Assembly (NCBI GenBank): GCA_015654675.1
Contig: JAATGM010000010.1
Span: 87,755 to 151,754, forward strand
DNA: 64,000 bases
From: Planctomycetota bacterium
Lineage (GTDB): Bacteria > Planctomycetota > Phycisphaerae > UBA1845 > UTPLA1
Direction: 5' to 3'
Shown: positions 42,436 to 51,550 of the stretch, piece by piece
Layout: each line of letters begins with the position of its first letter
How positions within the stretch are numbered: the first letter of the stretch is position 1
Program-made: the position numbers and the translations under genes
The notes under the pieces: model-generated
Database searches by the model: none
Told to the model about the DNA's origin: nothing
The model's input: only the letters and a program-made list of their open reading frames with translations

Positions 42436-44379
42436 ATGCCACGCGTATTGACCCGTCAGGGCTCACCCGCTGATTCACTTCGCTCGTGGACCATCCAGGA
42501 CTCCATGGAGCTCTACAACGTCACCCGCTGGGGCGACGGCTTCTTCGGCATCAACGAAAAAGGCAACATCGACGTTTTCCCACGCGGCGCGCAGGGCCCC
42601 TCCATTGACCTCAAGGAACTCGTCGACGAACTCCGCCAGCGCGGCATCGCCATGCCCATCCTCATCCGCTTCTCCGACATCCTCCGCGCCCGCATCGAAA
42701 AGCTCGTCGAGGCCTTCCGCGTCGCCATCGCCGAGCACAACTACCGCGGCAAATACATGGGCGTCTATCCCATCAAGGTCAACCAGCAGCGCCACGTCGT
42801 TGAGGAAATCATCCACTTCGGCTCCCCCTTCCAGTACGGCCTCGAAGCCGGCTCCAAGCCCGAGCTCATGGCCGTCCTCGGTCTGCTCGAGGCCGACGAG
42901 CCCCTCATCATCTGCAACGGCTACAAGGACGAGGAATACATCGACATGGTTTTGCTCGCCAACAAGCTCGGCAAGACCGTCATCCCCGTCGTCGAAAAAT
43001 ACGCCGAGTTCGAGCTGATCGTCACGCGCGCCAAGGCCCTCAACATCACCCCCAAGGTCGGCGTCCGCATCAAGCTCTCGGCCCGCGGTTCCGGCCGCTG
43101 GCAAGAGTCCGCCGGCGATCGCTCCAAGTTCGGCCTCACCGTAATGGAGCTCGTCGCCGCCATCGAATACCTCAAATCGCAGAACATGCTCGACATGCTG
43201 AAGCTGCTGCACTTTCACATCGGCAGCCAGATCACCAACATCCGTTCCATCAAAGAGGCCCTCGCCGAGGCCTGCCGCGTTTATGTCGAAGTCGCTAAGG
43301 CCGGCGCACCGCTCGGCTATCTCGATGTGGGCGGCGGCATGGCGGTTGATTACGACGGAAGCTCGTCCAACTTCCCCTCCTCCGCCAACTACTCCATGCA
43401 GGAATACGCTGCCGACGTCGTCGCAACCATCGCCGAGGCCTGCGAAAAGGCCGAAGTCCCCCATCCCCAGATCGTCACCGAGTGCGGCCGGGCCATCACC
43501 GCCCACCATTCCGTTCTCGTCTTGAACGTCATGGGCGCCGCTGAGATGACCACCGGCCCCATCCCCAAGAAACTCCCGGCTGACGCCCCCAACGTCCTGA
43601 AGAACCTCCTTTACGTCCACAACTCCGTCACCCGGAAAAACTTCCAGGAGTCCTATCACGACGCCCTGCACTACCGCGAAGAGGCCCTCTCGCTCTTCAA
43701 GCTCGGCTACCTCACCCTCGAACAGCGCGGCACGTGCGAAGCCGTCTTTTGGGCCACCGGCCAGAAAATTCTCCGCCTACTCCGCGACATCCAGATGGAA
43801 TACGTCCCCGACGAGCTCGAAGGCCTCGAGGCCGCCATGGCCGACATCTACTTCTGCAACTTCTCGGCCTTCCAGTCGATGCCCGACTCATGGGCCGTGC
43901 AACAGCTCTTCCCGATTGCCCCGATCCATCGGCTGAACGAAGAGCCCACCCGCCGCGCCATCATGGCCGACATCACCTGCGATTCTGACGGCAAGGTCGA
44001 CAAATTCTGCGATCTGCGCGACGTGAAGGACGTGCTCGAGTTGCACCAATATCGCAACGAGCCCTACCACCTGGGCGTCTTCCTCGTCGGCGCCTACCAG
44101 GAAATCCTCGGCGACATGCACAATCTCTTCGGCGACACCAACGCGGTGCACGTCAACATCGAGGATGACGGCTCATACCGTATCTCTCACGTCGTGGCCG
44201 GCGACACGATTGAGGAGGTCCTCCAGTACGTGCAATATTCGTCCGACGGCCTCATCGCCAAACTCCGCCGAACCATCGAACGAGCCGTCCGCGAAAAGCG
44301 CCTAACACTCGAAGAATCCGCCGACCTGCTGCGACGCTATGAGCGCGGAATGAAGGGCTACACGTACTTAGTTGGCTGA
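42436..44379 (+). CDS. speA: Biosynthetic arginine decarboxylase
   Basis: A 647-residue PLP enzyme making agmatine for polyamine synthesis; length fits the SpeA family (about 630-660). The PLP Lys is at about 114 (GVYPIKVNQ). Other features: EAGSKPELMAVLGLL, LHFHIGSQITNI, YLDVGGGMAVDYDG (substrate/PLP binding) and ITECGRAI (written VTECGRAITAHH here). A C-terminal domain with FCDLRDVKDVLELH follows. No speB/agmatinase gene lies nearby. A small membrane peptide and an amino-acid permease follow in convergent orientation. Confidence 0.95.
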   Translation: MPRVLTRQGSPADSLRSWTIQDSMELYNVTRWGDGFFGINEKGNIDVFPRGAQGPSIDLKELVDELRQRGIAMPILIRFSDILRARIEKLVEAFRVAIAEHNYRGKYMGVYPIKVNQQRHVVEEIIHFGSPFQYGLEAGSKPELMAVLGLLEADEPLIICNGYKDEEYIDMVLLANKLGKTVIPVVEKYAEFELIVTRAKALNITPKVGVRIKLSARGSGRWQESAGDRSKFGLTVMELVAAIEYLKSQNMLDMLKLLHFHIGSQITNIRSIKEALAEACRVYVEVAKAGAPLGYLDVGGGMAVDYDGSSSNFPSSANYSMQEYAADVVATIAEACEKAEVPHPQIVTECGRAITAHHSVLVLNVMGAAEMTTGPIPKKLPADAPNVLKNLLYVHNSVTRKNFQESYHDALHYREEALSLFKLGYLTLEQRGTCEAVFWATGQKILRLLRDIQMEYVPDELEGLEAAMADIYFCNFSAFQSMPDSWAVQQLFPIAPIHRLNEEPTRRAIMADITCDSDGKVDKFCDLRDVKDVLELHQYRNEPYHLGVFLVGAYQEILGDMHNLFGDTNAVHVNIEDDGSYRISHVVAGDTIEEVLQYVQYSSDGLIAKLRRTIERAVREKRLTLEESADLLRRYERGMKGYTYLVG

Positions 44380-44477
44380 GTTCGAATCTCGAATCGCCTG
44401 CAAGAATACCGGTCCGCAACCTCCCCTTCGTCCCATGATGCCGACGCGATCTCGACCGTAATCAACGCGCCGGTTCG

Positions 44478-44636
44478 CTACGACCCGCCCGTGACGCCCA
44501 GCGTCGATCCCGGCCCGAGCAACTGAATCACCGCCGGAATGAACGTCGACAAAAACGTCACCAAGAACTCCACGAATCCCGAGAGAACCTGCGCCAAAAT
44601 CGCCCCAAAACCGCTCGTTCCGCCCGTCGAGTCCAT
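44478..44636 (-). CDS. Small membrane peptide, 52 residues
   Basis: A short gene found by reading the gap after speA. ATG at 44634-44636, stop at 44478. A purine-rich AGGGGAAG lies 4-6 bases upstream. The peptide starts MDSTGGTSGFGAILAQ and has one continuous hydrophobic stretch (LSGFVEFLVTFLSTFIPAVI, about residues 18-37), then a Gly/Ser-rich tail. It is a single-pass membrane peptide by composition. It lies 68 bases downstream of the permease gene on the same strand, so co-transcription is possible. No homology claim is made. Confidence 0.55.
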   Translation of the reverse strand: MDSTGGTSGFGAILAQVLSGFVEFLVTFLSTFIPAVIQLLGPGSTLGVTGGS

Positions 44637-44704
44637 GTTCTTCCCCTGATCAAACCCCCGGCCGCGTCCGCCCGCACGAGCGGCACCCTGCCGGCAGGCG
44701 TATC

Positions 44705-46465
44705 CTACCCGCCCGCGACCCGCGATTCATTCCGCCCGCGATGAATTACGATTCCGACAGCCGCGAATGCCAGCCCCGCTGCACACAACCCCACGCCGCA
44801 AATAGCCTTGACGCGCTCGTCACCGCCGGCAGAAAACACCAAACGGCTCAGCGTTCGCGGTCCCGCATCATGCGGCAGCGCAAACATCCCGATCGCCATC
44901 GTCAGAAACCCAACCGCCGCCAGCTTGAGCGCCTCGGGCGTGCGCCGAATCGCCGAACCCTTCCACCGAATCCGGCTGCGCGAATACCCATACGCCACAT
45001 AAACGACAAGCCCAAGCGTCAGCCACCCGACAAATCGCCACCACGACGCCGGCGGCAAATAGAACATCAGGAACAAGCACGACACGGCCCCACAAAGCGG
45101 CATCAACAGCGGCCCAAACGGCACACGAAACGACCGAACGCGCCCCGGGTCCGTGAACCTCAGGATTGGAATCCCGATGCACACGAGCACAAACGCAAAC
45201 AGCGTCCCGATGTTCGTCAGATCAACCATCTCCTCAATATTCGCCACCGCCGCGACGACCCCCACGATCAGCCCCGTCATGATCGTCGTCACATACGGCG
45301 TCTGAAACCGCGGATGCACCTTTGCGAACGCCGGCGGCAGCAGCCCATCGCGCGCCATCGAAAAAAAGATTCGCGGCTGCCCAAGCTGAAACACCAGCAG
45401 CACGGCCGTATGCGCCACGACCGACCCAAACGCCACAATCGTCGTTGCCCATTTCTGATTCGGCGCGACATGATTGAGCGCCATCGTCAGTGATTCCGCC
45501 AATTCGGCCGGCGTCATCTTCTGCAATTCGCGAAACGGCACCAGCCCCGTGAACACGGCCGCCACAATCACATAGATCACGGTGCAGATGATCAGTGAGG
45601 CGATGATTCCAATCGGCAGATCGCGCTTGGGATTCTTCGTCTCCTCAGCCACCGTCGAGACCGCGTCAAACCCGATGTACGCAAAGAAAACAATCGCCGC
45701 CCCGGTCAGCGTCCCCTTCCACCCCATCGGCTGAAACGGATGCCAGTTCGCCACCATCGTCTTCGGCGAAACGTAGTAGAACGCCATCGCAACAAAAAAT
45801 GTCAGCACGATGATCTTGATGATCACCATCCCCGCGTTGAAGCTGGCCGATTCCCGAATGCCCCAGACCAGCACGATCGTGAGCAACGCGACGATCGCAA
45901 ACGCCGGCAGATTGAAGACGATCGGCACACCCAGGATTTTCGGCGCTGACCCAATCACCCCCGCCTTCACAGCGGCGCGATAATCCATCGCCAGCCAGTC
46001 CGGAATGTGTATCGCAAACCCCTCGAGAAACGTTCGAAAATACCCCGACCAACTGATCGCAACCGCCGTATTCCCGACGGCATACTCCAATATCAAATCC
46101 CACCCGATGATCCACGCCACCAGCTCCCCCAGCGTCGCGTAAGAATACGTGTACGCCGACCCGCTGATCGGCACCATCGACGCAAACTCCGCGTAGCACA
46201 GCGCCGTGAACCCGCAGGCGATCGCAGTAATGACAAATGAAAGCATCAGCGAAGGCCCGGCCCCCGGCCGCGCCGCATCGCCGGCCGCCGCCGTGCCAAC
46301 GGTCGCGAAAATGCCCGCCCCGATGATCCCCCCGATCCCCAGCAGCGTTACCTGCACCGGCCCCAGCGTCCGCCGCAACCCGTGCGGACCCTGACCCGCC
46401 GACGCCAGAATGTCATCGAGCTTCTTCGTCTGGAACAAACCCGATGCCATCAGAACCTCGCTCAA
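44705..46465 (-). CDS. Amino acid permease, APC family
   Basis: A 586-residue transporter with at least 12 membrane helices. The N-terminus contains LLGIGGIIGAGIFATVG, the unwound TM1 motif of APC carriers. Following features: ITAIACGFTALCYAEFASMVP (TM2), SGSAYTYSYATLGELVAWIIGWDLILEYAV and GFDAVSTVAEETKNPKRDLPIGI (TM6 region and the loop after it). The length and layout are closest to cationic amino acid transporters of the CAT type (about 600 residues). The substrate could be arginine or lysine, which would fit the neighbouring arginine decarboxylase; this is inference. It is divergent from the liv genes. Confidence 0.88.
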   Translation of the reverse strand: MSEVLMASGLFQTKKLDDILASAGQGPHGLRRTLGPVQVTLLGIGGIIGAGIFATVGTAAAGDAARPGAGPSLMLSFVITAIACGFTALCYAEFASMVPISGSAYTYSYATLGELVAWIIGWDLILEYAVGNTAVAISWSGYFRTFLEGFAIHIPDWLAMDYRAAVKAGVIGSAPKILGVPIVFNLPAFAIVALLTIVLVWGIRESASFNAGMVIIKIIVLTFFVAMAFYYVSPKTMVANWHPFQPMGWKGTLTGAAIVFFAYIGFDAVSTVAEETKNPKRDLPIGIIASLIICTVIYVIVAAVFTGLVPFRELQKMTPAELAESLTMALNHVAPNQKWATTIVAFGSVVAHTAVLLVFQLGQPRIFFSMARDGLLPPAFAKVHPRFQTPYVTTIMTGLIVGVVAAVANIEEMVDLTNIGTLFAFVLVCIGIPILRFTDPGRVRSFRVPFGPLLMPLCGAVSCLFLMFYLPPASWWRFVGWLTLGLVVYVAYGYSRSRIRWKGSAIRRTPEALKLAAVGFLTMAIGMFALPHDAGPRTLSRLVFSAGGDERVKAICGVGLCAAGLAFAAVGIVIHRGRNESRVAGG

Positions 46466-46652
46466 TCAACCGGCGAAAGGACGGGTATCTTGCCCGATTC
46501 CCCCATGCCGGGAAAGTCCGCTCGAACCGGCCCCAAGTCCCGCCCGCCCTCCTTCCCAAATGCACGCGCGACTCGTTATCCTACGGCCTGAACGCGACAC
46601 CATCGTCGCCACGGAAACCAAGTCGCCACCCGGAAGTCAGGAGGAGTCTCCC

Positions 46653-47786
46653 ATGCGCCTCGGATTGATCGCGCCCATTGTGTCAGCTCTGGCGGCCTTT
46701 ATCGCGCCGCCTTCTTCCGTCTTCGCCGCCGACCCCATCAAGATCGGCCATCTCGCCAGTCTCACCGGCTCCGAAGCCACCTTCGGCCAAAGCACCGACC
46801 GCGGCATCACGATGGCCGCCGAAGAGCGCAACGCCGCAGGCGGCATCAATGGCCGGCCGGTCGAGATCGTCACCGTCGACGACCAGTCCAAGAATCAGGA
46901 AGTCAACAACTGCATGATGAAGCTGATTCAGCAGGACAAGGTCGTCGCCATTCTGGGCGAGATCGCCAGCAGCAACACCATCGCCGCCATCCCCGCCGCC
47001 CAGCGAAACAAGATCCCGCTCGTCACTCCCGGCTCTACCAACCCCGAAGTCACGAAAAAAGGCGACTACGTCTTCCGCGTCTGCTACACCGACATCGTCC
47101 AGGGCGGCGCAATCGCCGGATTCGCTGCCAAGCGCCTCGACGCCAAGCGAGCCGCCATCATCACCGACCAGGCCAGCGCCTACAGCATCAACCTCTCGCG
47201 CATCTTCAAGCAGGAATTCGAAAAGCTCGGCGGCAAGGTCGTCATCGAAGTCAGCTACAAAAAGACCGACAGCGACTACAACGCCCAGGTCCGCCAGGCC
47301 CTCGGCGCCAAACCCGACCTGCTCGTTCTCACAGGCTACTACACCAACATCGGCAACATCGTCCTGACCGCCCGCCGCGCCGGCTACACCGGCCCCTGCA
47401 TCGGCGGCGACGGCTGGGACTCCGACGCCCTCTACCAGATCGGCGGCAAGGCCCTCGACAACTGCTACTTCACCAACCACTACTCGCCCGACGACCCCAA
47501 TCCGCGCATCCAGGACTTCGTCAAGAAGTATCAGAGCAAATACGGCTCAGTTCCCGACGCCATGGCCGTCCTCGGATACGACGCCGCCCTGGTGCTGTTT
47601 GACGCCGTAGCCCGCGCCGGCGAGACGACCGGCCCGAAGATTCGCGACGCACTTGCCACCACGAAAAACGTCCAGGCCCTCTCGGGCTCCATCACCATCG
47701 ACAAAGAGCGCAACGCCCAGAAAGAAATCGTCATCGTCGGCATCAAGGATGGAAAGCGCTACCTGAAGGAGCTCTGGAAGAACTGA
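46653..47786 (+). CDS. livJ: Branched-chain amino acid ABC transporter, substrate-binding protein
   Basis: A 377-residue periplasmic binding protein. The start at MRLGLIAPI has GGAGGAG six bases before it; the open frame starts earlier at 46410 but lies outside good features. The signal peptide ends near SVFAAD. Typical family segments follow: IKIGHLASLTGSEATFGQ, AEERNAAGGINGRPVEIV, VAILGEIASSNTIAAIPAA, IPLVTPGSTNPEV and VLTGYYTNIGNIVL. It binds leucine, isoleucine, valine or a related ligand; specificity is not readable. livH and livMG follow. Confidence 0.93.
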   Translation: MRLGLIAPIVSALAAFIAPPSSVFAADPIKIGHLASLTGSEATFGQSTDRGITMAAEERNAAGGINGRPVEIVTVDDQSKNQEVNNCMMKLIQQDKVVAILGEIASSNTIAAIPAAQRNKIPLVTPGSTNPEVTKKGDYVFRVCYTDIVQGGAIAGFAAKRLDAKRAAIITDQASAYSINLSRIFKQEFEKLGGKVVIEVSYKKTDSDYNAQVRQALGAKPDLLVLTGYYTNIGNIVLTARRAGYTGPCIGGDGWDSDALYQIGGKALDNCYFTNHYSPDDPNPRIQDFVKKYQSKYGSVPDAMAVLGYDAALVLFDAVARAGETTGPKIRDALATTKNVQALSGSITIDKERNAQKEIVIVGIKDGKRYLKELWKN

Positions 47787-47847
47787 CCGCCGCTGCGCCG
47801 CCCATCCAAAACTACGAGCCGATCACGACCCGCAGGATACTCCGCCT

Positions 47848-48768
47848 TTGAATTGGTTCATCCCCCAGACGATCAACGGCCTGACGCTCGGCGGAGTCTA
47901 CGCCCTCATCGCGCTCGGCTACTCACTCGTCTACGGCGTCCTGCGCCTCATCAACTTCGCCCACGGCGACGTCTACATGGTCGGCGCAGTAGTCGCCTTC
48001 TGGACCGCCCGCTGGTTCGGCTGGACGCAGACGGCCGACGATCGCGTCGGTCCCCTCCTCATGGTGGGCGTCCTCGTCATGTCCGTCGCCGCCTGCATGG
48101 CCCTCGGCTACTCGATCGAACGCTTCGCCTACCGCCCGCTCCGCAAGGCCCCGCGTTTGAACTCGCTCATCACCGCGATCGGAGTCTCGTTCCTTCTCGA
48201 AAATGTCTTCCAACTCAAGGCGGTCTTTGGCGCCAGCCCGCGTGGCTTCCCTGAGACAAGACTGCCCTGGTCATCCATCAATGTCGGCGGCATCGACATC
48301 CGCTTCGAACAGATCCTCATCCTCGCCGGAACATTTTTCTTCCTCGTCGTCTGCCGCTATATCATCCTCCACACCCGCCTCGGACTGGCAATTCGCGCCA
48401 CCAGCTTCAATCACAACAACGCCCGCCTCATGGGCATCAACGTCGACCAGATCACCTCCATGACCTTCGTCTTCGGTTCCGGCCTCGCTGCGGTCGCCGG
48501 CGTGTTCGTCGGCATGTACCAGCACCAGATCGACCCGCTCATGGGCGTCAACGCCGGCCTTAAGGCCTTCATCGCCGCAGTCGTCGGCGGAATTGGAAAT
48601 CTCTCCGGCGCGGTGCTCGGCGGCCTCATCATGGGCCTATCCGAAACCTACATCGCCGGCAGTTCTTATAGCGACTACCGCGACGCCTTCGCGTTCGGCC
48701 TGCTCATCCTCATCCTCCTCGTCCGGCCGGGTGGAATCCTCGGCTCCGTAACTGCCGAAAAGGTCTGA
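47848..48768 (+). CDS. livH: Branched-chain amino acid ABC transporter permease LivH
   Basis: A 306-residue permease starting with TTG at 47848 with AGGAT about 9 bases upstream. It begins MNWFIPQTINGLTLGGVYALIALGYSLVYGVLRLINFAHGD, the classic LivH N-terminus. Seven or eight membrane helices follow and it ends with a Gly-rich helix (AVVGGIGNLSGAVLGGLIMGL). It forms the membrane channel with the permease half of the next gene. The spacing to that gene is 7 bases. Confidence 0.93.
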   Translation: MNWFIPQTINGLTLGGVYALIALGYSLVYGVLRLINFAHGDVYMVGAVVAFWTARWFGWTQTADDRVGPLLMVGVLVMSVAACMALGYSIERFAYRPLRKAPRLNSLITAIGVSFLLENVFQLKAVFGASPRGFPETRLPWSSINVGGIDIRFEQILILAGTFFFLVVCRYIILHTRLGLAIRATSFNHNNARLMGINVDQITSMTFVFGSGLAAVAGVFVGMYQHQIDPLMGVNAGLKAFIAAVVGGIGNLSGAVLGGLIMGLSETYIAGSSYSDYRDAFAFGLLILILLVRPGGILGSVTAEKV

Positions 48769-48775
48769 CCCCCGA

Positions 48776-50650
48776 ATGTCGCGCCTCGCACGCAATATCC
48801 TGGTCCTCTTCGGCGTCATCGGCGGCCCCATCCTCGCCCAATACTGTGCCAACCGTTTTGGCCTCAGCCAGTACGCCCAGGGCATCCTCTACAAAATCGC
48901 CCTCAATGTGACCCTGGCCGCCGGACTCAGTCTCATCATCGGTTTCGCCGGTCAGTTCTCGCTCGGCCAGGCCGGCTTCATGTCGGTTGGCGCGTTCTTC
49001 TCCGGCCTCTTTACCAGCAAACTCGTCCTCGCGATGACCGCGAGCATGAACCCCGCCTTCCTCGAAGGCGACACCACCTCCGCCGCATTCCTGCGCGGCG
49101 GATTCCTGATCCTCACCATGCTCGCCGGCATGGCGGCCGCGGTCGTTGCATCGATCCTCGTCGGCCTGCCGAGTCTCCGCCTCCGCGGCGACTACCTCGC
49201 CATCGCCACCCTCGGCTTCGGCGAAATCGGCTACAACCTGCTCCTCGTCTACTTCCAGAAGCAATACTCCGACACCGCCTACTACATGCCCAACGAAGTC
49301 AACTTCATGGAGAAGACGGTCAACATCGCCTCTTCATGGACCGTCGCCCTTGTCGGCATTCTGGTTGTTCGAAATCTCATCAGCTCCACCGCCGGCCGCG
49401 CTCTGCCCGCCATCCGCGAAGACGAAATCGCCGCTGGCGCAGTCGGAATCAACTCGACCCGCTACAAGTTGCTCGCGTTCATCATCGGCTCTGTGCTCGC
49501 GAGCGCCGCCGGCGTGCTCGAAGCCCACCAGACGCTGACCGTGAATCCCGCCAACTACCGCTTCGACCGCAGCATCGAAATGATCGTCCCCGTCGTCCTC
49601 GGCGGCTCCGGCAGTCTCACCGGCAGTGTCCTCGCCGCCGGCCTCTTCACGTTTTTGCTTGAGCTTCTGCGCGGTCTCCCCAGCGACGCGCAGCAATACC
49701 GCACAATCGTTTACGCCGGCGTGCTCGTCGTCATCATGATCCTCCGCCCGCAAGGCCTGATGGGCCGATACGAACTCGGTGACCTCTTCCGTTACATCGC
49801 CCGACGCCGATCCGCGGGCCGCCCAACAATGACCCTTCCCGCGCTCGCAGCCCAACAGATCATTGCACCGCAATCAGGCAAGTTGGAGTGCCGCGATCTG
49901 ACCATCCGCTTCGGCGGCCTCATCGCAGTCAACGGTTTCAACCTCTCGCTTGCCCCGCGCGAAATCCTCGGCCTCATTGGCCCAAACGGCGCAGGCAAGA
50001 CGACTTGCTTCAACATGATCACCGGCGTCTACCGCCCAACCTCCGGCGATGTTTGTCTAAACGATCAGTCCCTGGTTGGCAGCAAAACGTTCCGCATTAA
50101 TCAACGCGGCATCGCCCGCACCTTTCAGAACATCCGCCTCTTCGCCAACCTCAGCGTCCTCGACAACGTCCGCATCGCCCTGCATGCCCATCTGAAAACC
50201 GGAGTGCCCGCGGCCATCCTCCGAACCGCCGCCTTCTACAAAGAAGAAGCCCTCACCCACGCCACCGCTATGCACCTGCTAGATCTGCTCGACCTCTCGC
50301 GCGTTGCCGATGAGCGCGCGGGCAGTCTCCCCTACGGCGACCAGCGCCGCCTCGAAATCGCCCGCGCCCTCGCCACCCGCCCGCGCGTACTCTGCCTCGA
50401 CGAACCCGCCGCCGGTATGAACCCCGCCGAAAAACGCGACCTGCTGAATCTCATCGCAAAGATTCACCAACTCTTCCAGCTCACCATTCTGCTCATCGAA
50501 CATGACATGCAGGTCGTGATGGGCGTGTGCCATCGCATCGTCGTGCTCGATCACGGCGAAACGATCGCAATCGGCACCCCCGCTGAAATCCGAAAAAACC
50601 CCGCCGTCATCGAGGCCTATCTCGGCGAACCAGCCGGTCATGCCGCCTGA
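48776..50650 (+). CDS. livM: LivM-LivG fusion: permease with C-terminal ATPase
   Basis: A 624-residue protein. The first 340 residues form a LivM permease (GFAGQFSLGQAGFMSVGAF, LPSLRLRGDYLAIATLGFGEI, VVLGGSGSLTGSVLAAGLF). From about residue 369 begins a complete ABC ATPase (LivG): Walker A GPNGAGKTT near 401, LARTFQNIRLF (written IARTFQNIRLF here), signature-like SLPYGDQRRLEIARAL (LSGGQ is altered to LPYGDQ as in LivG proteins), Walker B VLCLDEPAAGMNP and LIEHDMQVVMGV. The two halves are normally separate genes. Fusion is seen directly in the reading frame, with no stop between. Confidence 0.92.
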   Translation: MSRLARNILVLFGVIGGPILAQYCANRFGLSQYAQGILYKIALNVTLAAGLSLIIGFAGQFSLGQAGFMSVGAFFSGLFTSKLVLAMTASMNPAFLEGDTTSAAFLRGGFLILTMLAGMAAAVVASILVGLPSLRLRGDYLAIATLGFGEIGYNLLLVYFQKQYSDTAYYMPNEVNFMEKTVNIASSWTVALVGILVVRNLISSTAGRALPAIREDEIAAGAVGINSTRYKLLAFIIGSVLASAAGVLEAHQTLTVNPANYRFDRSIEMIVPVVLGGSGSLTGSVLAAGLFTFLLELLRGLPSDAQQYRTIVYAGVLVVIMILRPQGLMGRYELGDLFRYIARRRSAGRPTMTLPALAAQQIIAPQSGKLECRDLTIRFGGLIAVNGFNLSLAPREILGLIGPNGAGKTTCFNMITGVYRPTSGDVCLNDQSLVGSKTFRINQRGIARTFQNIRLFANLSVLDNVRIALHAHLKTGVPAAILRTAAFYKEEALTHATAMHLLDLLDLSRVADERAGSLPYGDQRRLEIARALATRPRVLCLDEPAAGMNPAEKRDLLNLIAKIHQLFQLTILLIEHDMQVVMGVCHRIVVLDHGETIAIGTPAEIRKNPAVIEAYLGEPAGHAA

Positions 50651-50659
50651 ACGCCAAGA

Positions 50660-51391
50660 TCAGCCACCCAGATATGCCTTCTTTACCTCGTCGCGCTCGG
50701 CCAGTTCGCGCGCCGGCCCCTCCAGCGCAATCGTCCCCGTCTCGAGGCAATAGGCGTAGTGCGCCGTCCGCAGCGCCATGTGCGCGTTTTGCTCGACCAG
50801 CAGAATGGTCGTCCCCTCTTCGTTGATACGAACAATCGTCTCGAAAATCTGTTGCACCAATCGCGGCGCCAACCCAAGCGACGGCTCATCAAGCAACAAC
50901 AATCGCGGCCGCGCCATCAATCCGCGTGCAATCGCCAGCATCTGCTGTTCGCCGCCCGACAGAGTGCCCGCCGACTGACGCAGCCGTTCGCGCAGTCGCG
51001 GAAACAGGTTCAACCCCCGCTCGGTGTCCTTCGCGATTTCGTCCGCGTCATTTCGAAGATAAGCCCCAAGCCGCAGATTCTCCGCCACCGACAGATTGGC
51101 GAAAATCCCACGGCCCTCGGGGACATGCACAATGCCATGCCGAACCAGCTCGTGCGGCGTGCAGTTCGCAATAGAAATATTCGCCGGTGATCCATTGCTC
51201 GCGGTGTCGTAAGAAAGCGACCCCGACCGGGCCCGCACAAGCCCGCTGATCGCCCGAAGCAACGTCGACTTCCCCGCCCCGTTCGCCCCAATCAGCGTCA
51301 CAATCCGCCCGCGCTCAACCTTCACGCTGACTCCGCGCAGCGCCGCAATGGCCCCGTACGAAACCGCCAGATTCTCAATCGAAAGCAGCAT
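50660..51391 (-). CDS. livF: Branched-chain amino acid ABC transporter ATPase LivF
   Basis: A 243-residue ATPase. The start at MLLSIENLAVSYG is the conserved LivF start; the longer frame to 51517 has no such features. Walker A is GANGAGKST at 35-43, the signature is TLSGGEQQMLAIARGLM and Walker B is LLLLDEPSLGLAP, followed by LLVEQNAHMAL (the conserved Glu-Gln-Asn of LivF). It is transcribed towards livMG, with stops only 10 bases apart, so it has its own promoter. It completes the five-part transporter in combination with livJ, livH and livM-livG. Confidence 0.93.
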   Translation of the reverse strand: MLLSIENLAVSYGAIAALRGVSVKVERGRIVTLIGANGAGKSTLLRAISGLVRARSGSLSYDTASNGSPANISIANCTPHELVRHGIVHVPEGRGIFANLSVAENLRLGAYLRNDADEIAKDTERGLNLFPRLRERLRQSAGTLSGGEQQMLAIARGLMARPRLLLLDEPSLGLAPRLVQQIFETIVRINEEGTTILLVEQNAHMALRTAHYAYCLETGTIALEGPARELAERDEVKKAYLGG

Positions 51392-51444
51392 GAACCCACA
51401 GTGTAAGAGCCGACCAATTCGCTGACCAGAACCGTGACGATCGC

Positions 51445-51486
51445 AAAAAACGACGAGGCCCGCGAATCGCTCCGCGAGCCTCGTCG
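51445..51486 (-). terminator. Intrinsic terminator downstream of the 51551 gene
   Basis: Minus-strand sequence: arm CGACGAGGCTCGCGG, loop AGCGATT, arm CGCGGGCCTCGTCG, then six T. Long GC-rich stem with a small mismatch near the loop. It lies 64 bases after the stop at 51551 and before the livF start. Confidence 0.88.
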
Positions 51487-51550
51487 CATTGGGGGGTCTG
51501 ATGGATTCTATCGTCAACCGCCCACGGGGCGGCCGTTCATCACATCAATC

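Noticed and set aside
42475..43671. 398-codon minus-strand frame over speA
   Set aside because: speA is certain; the antisense frame is Gly/Asp/Val-rich shadow sequence.
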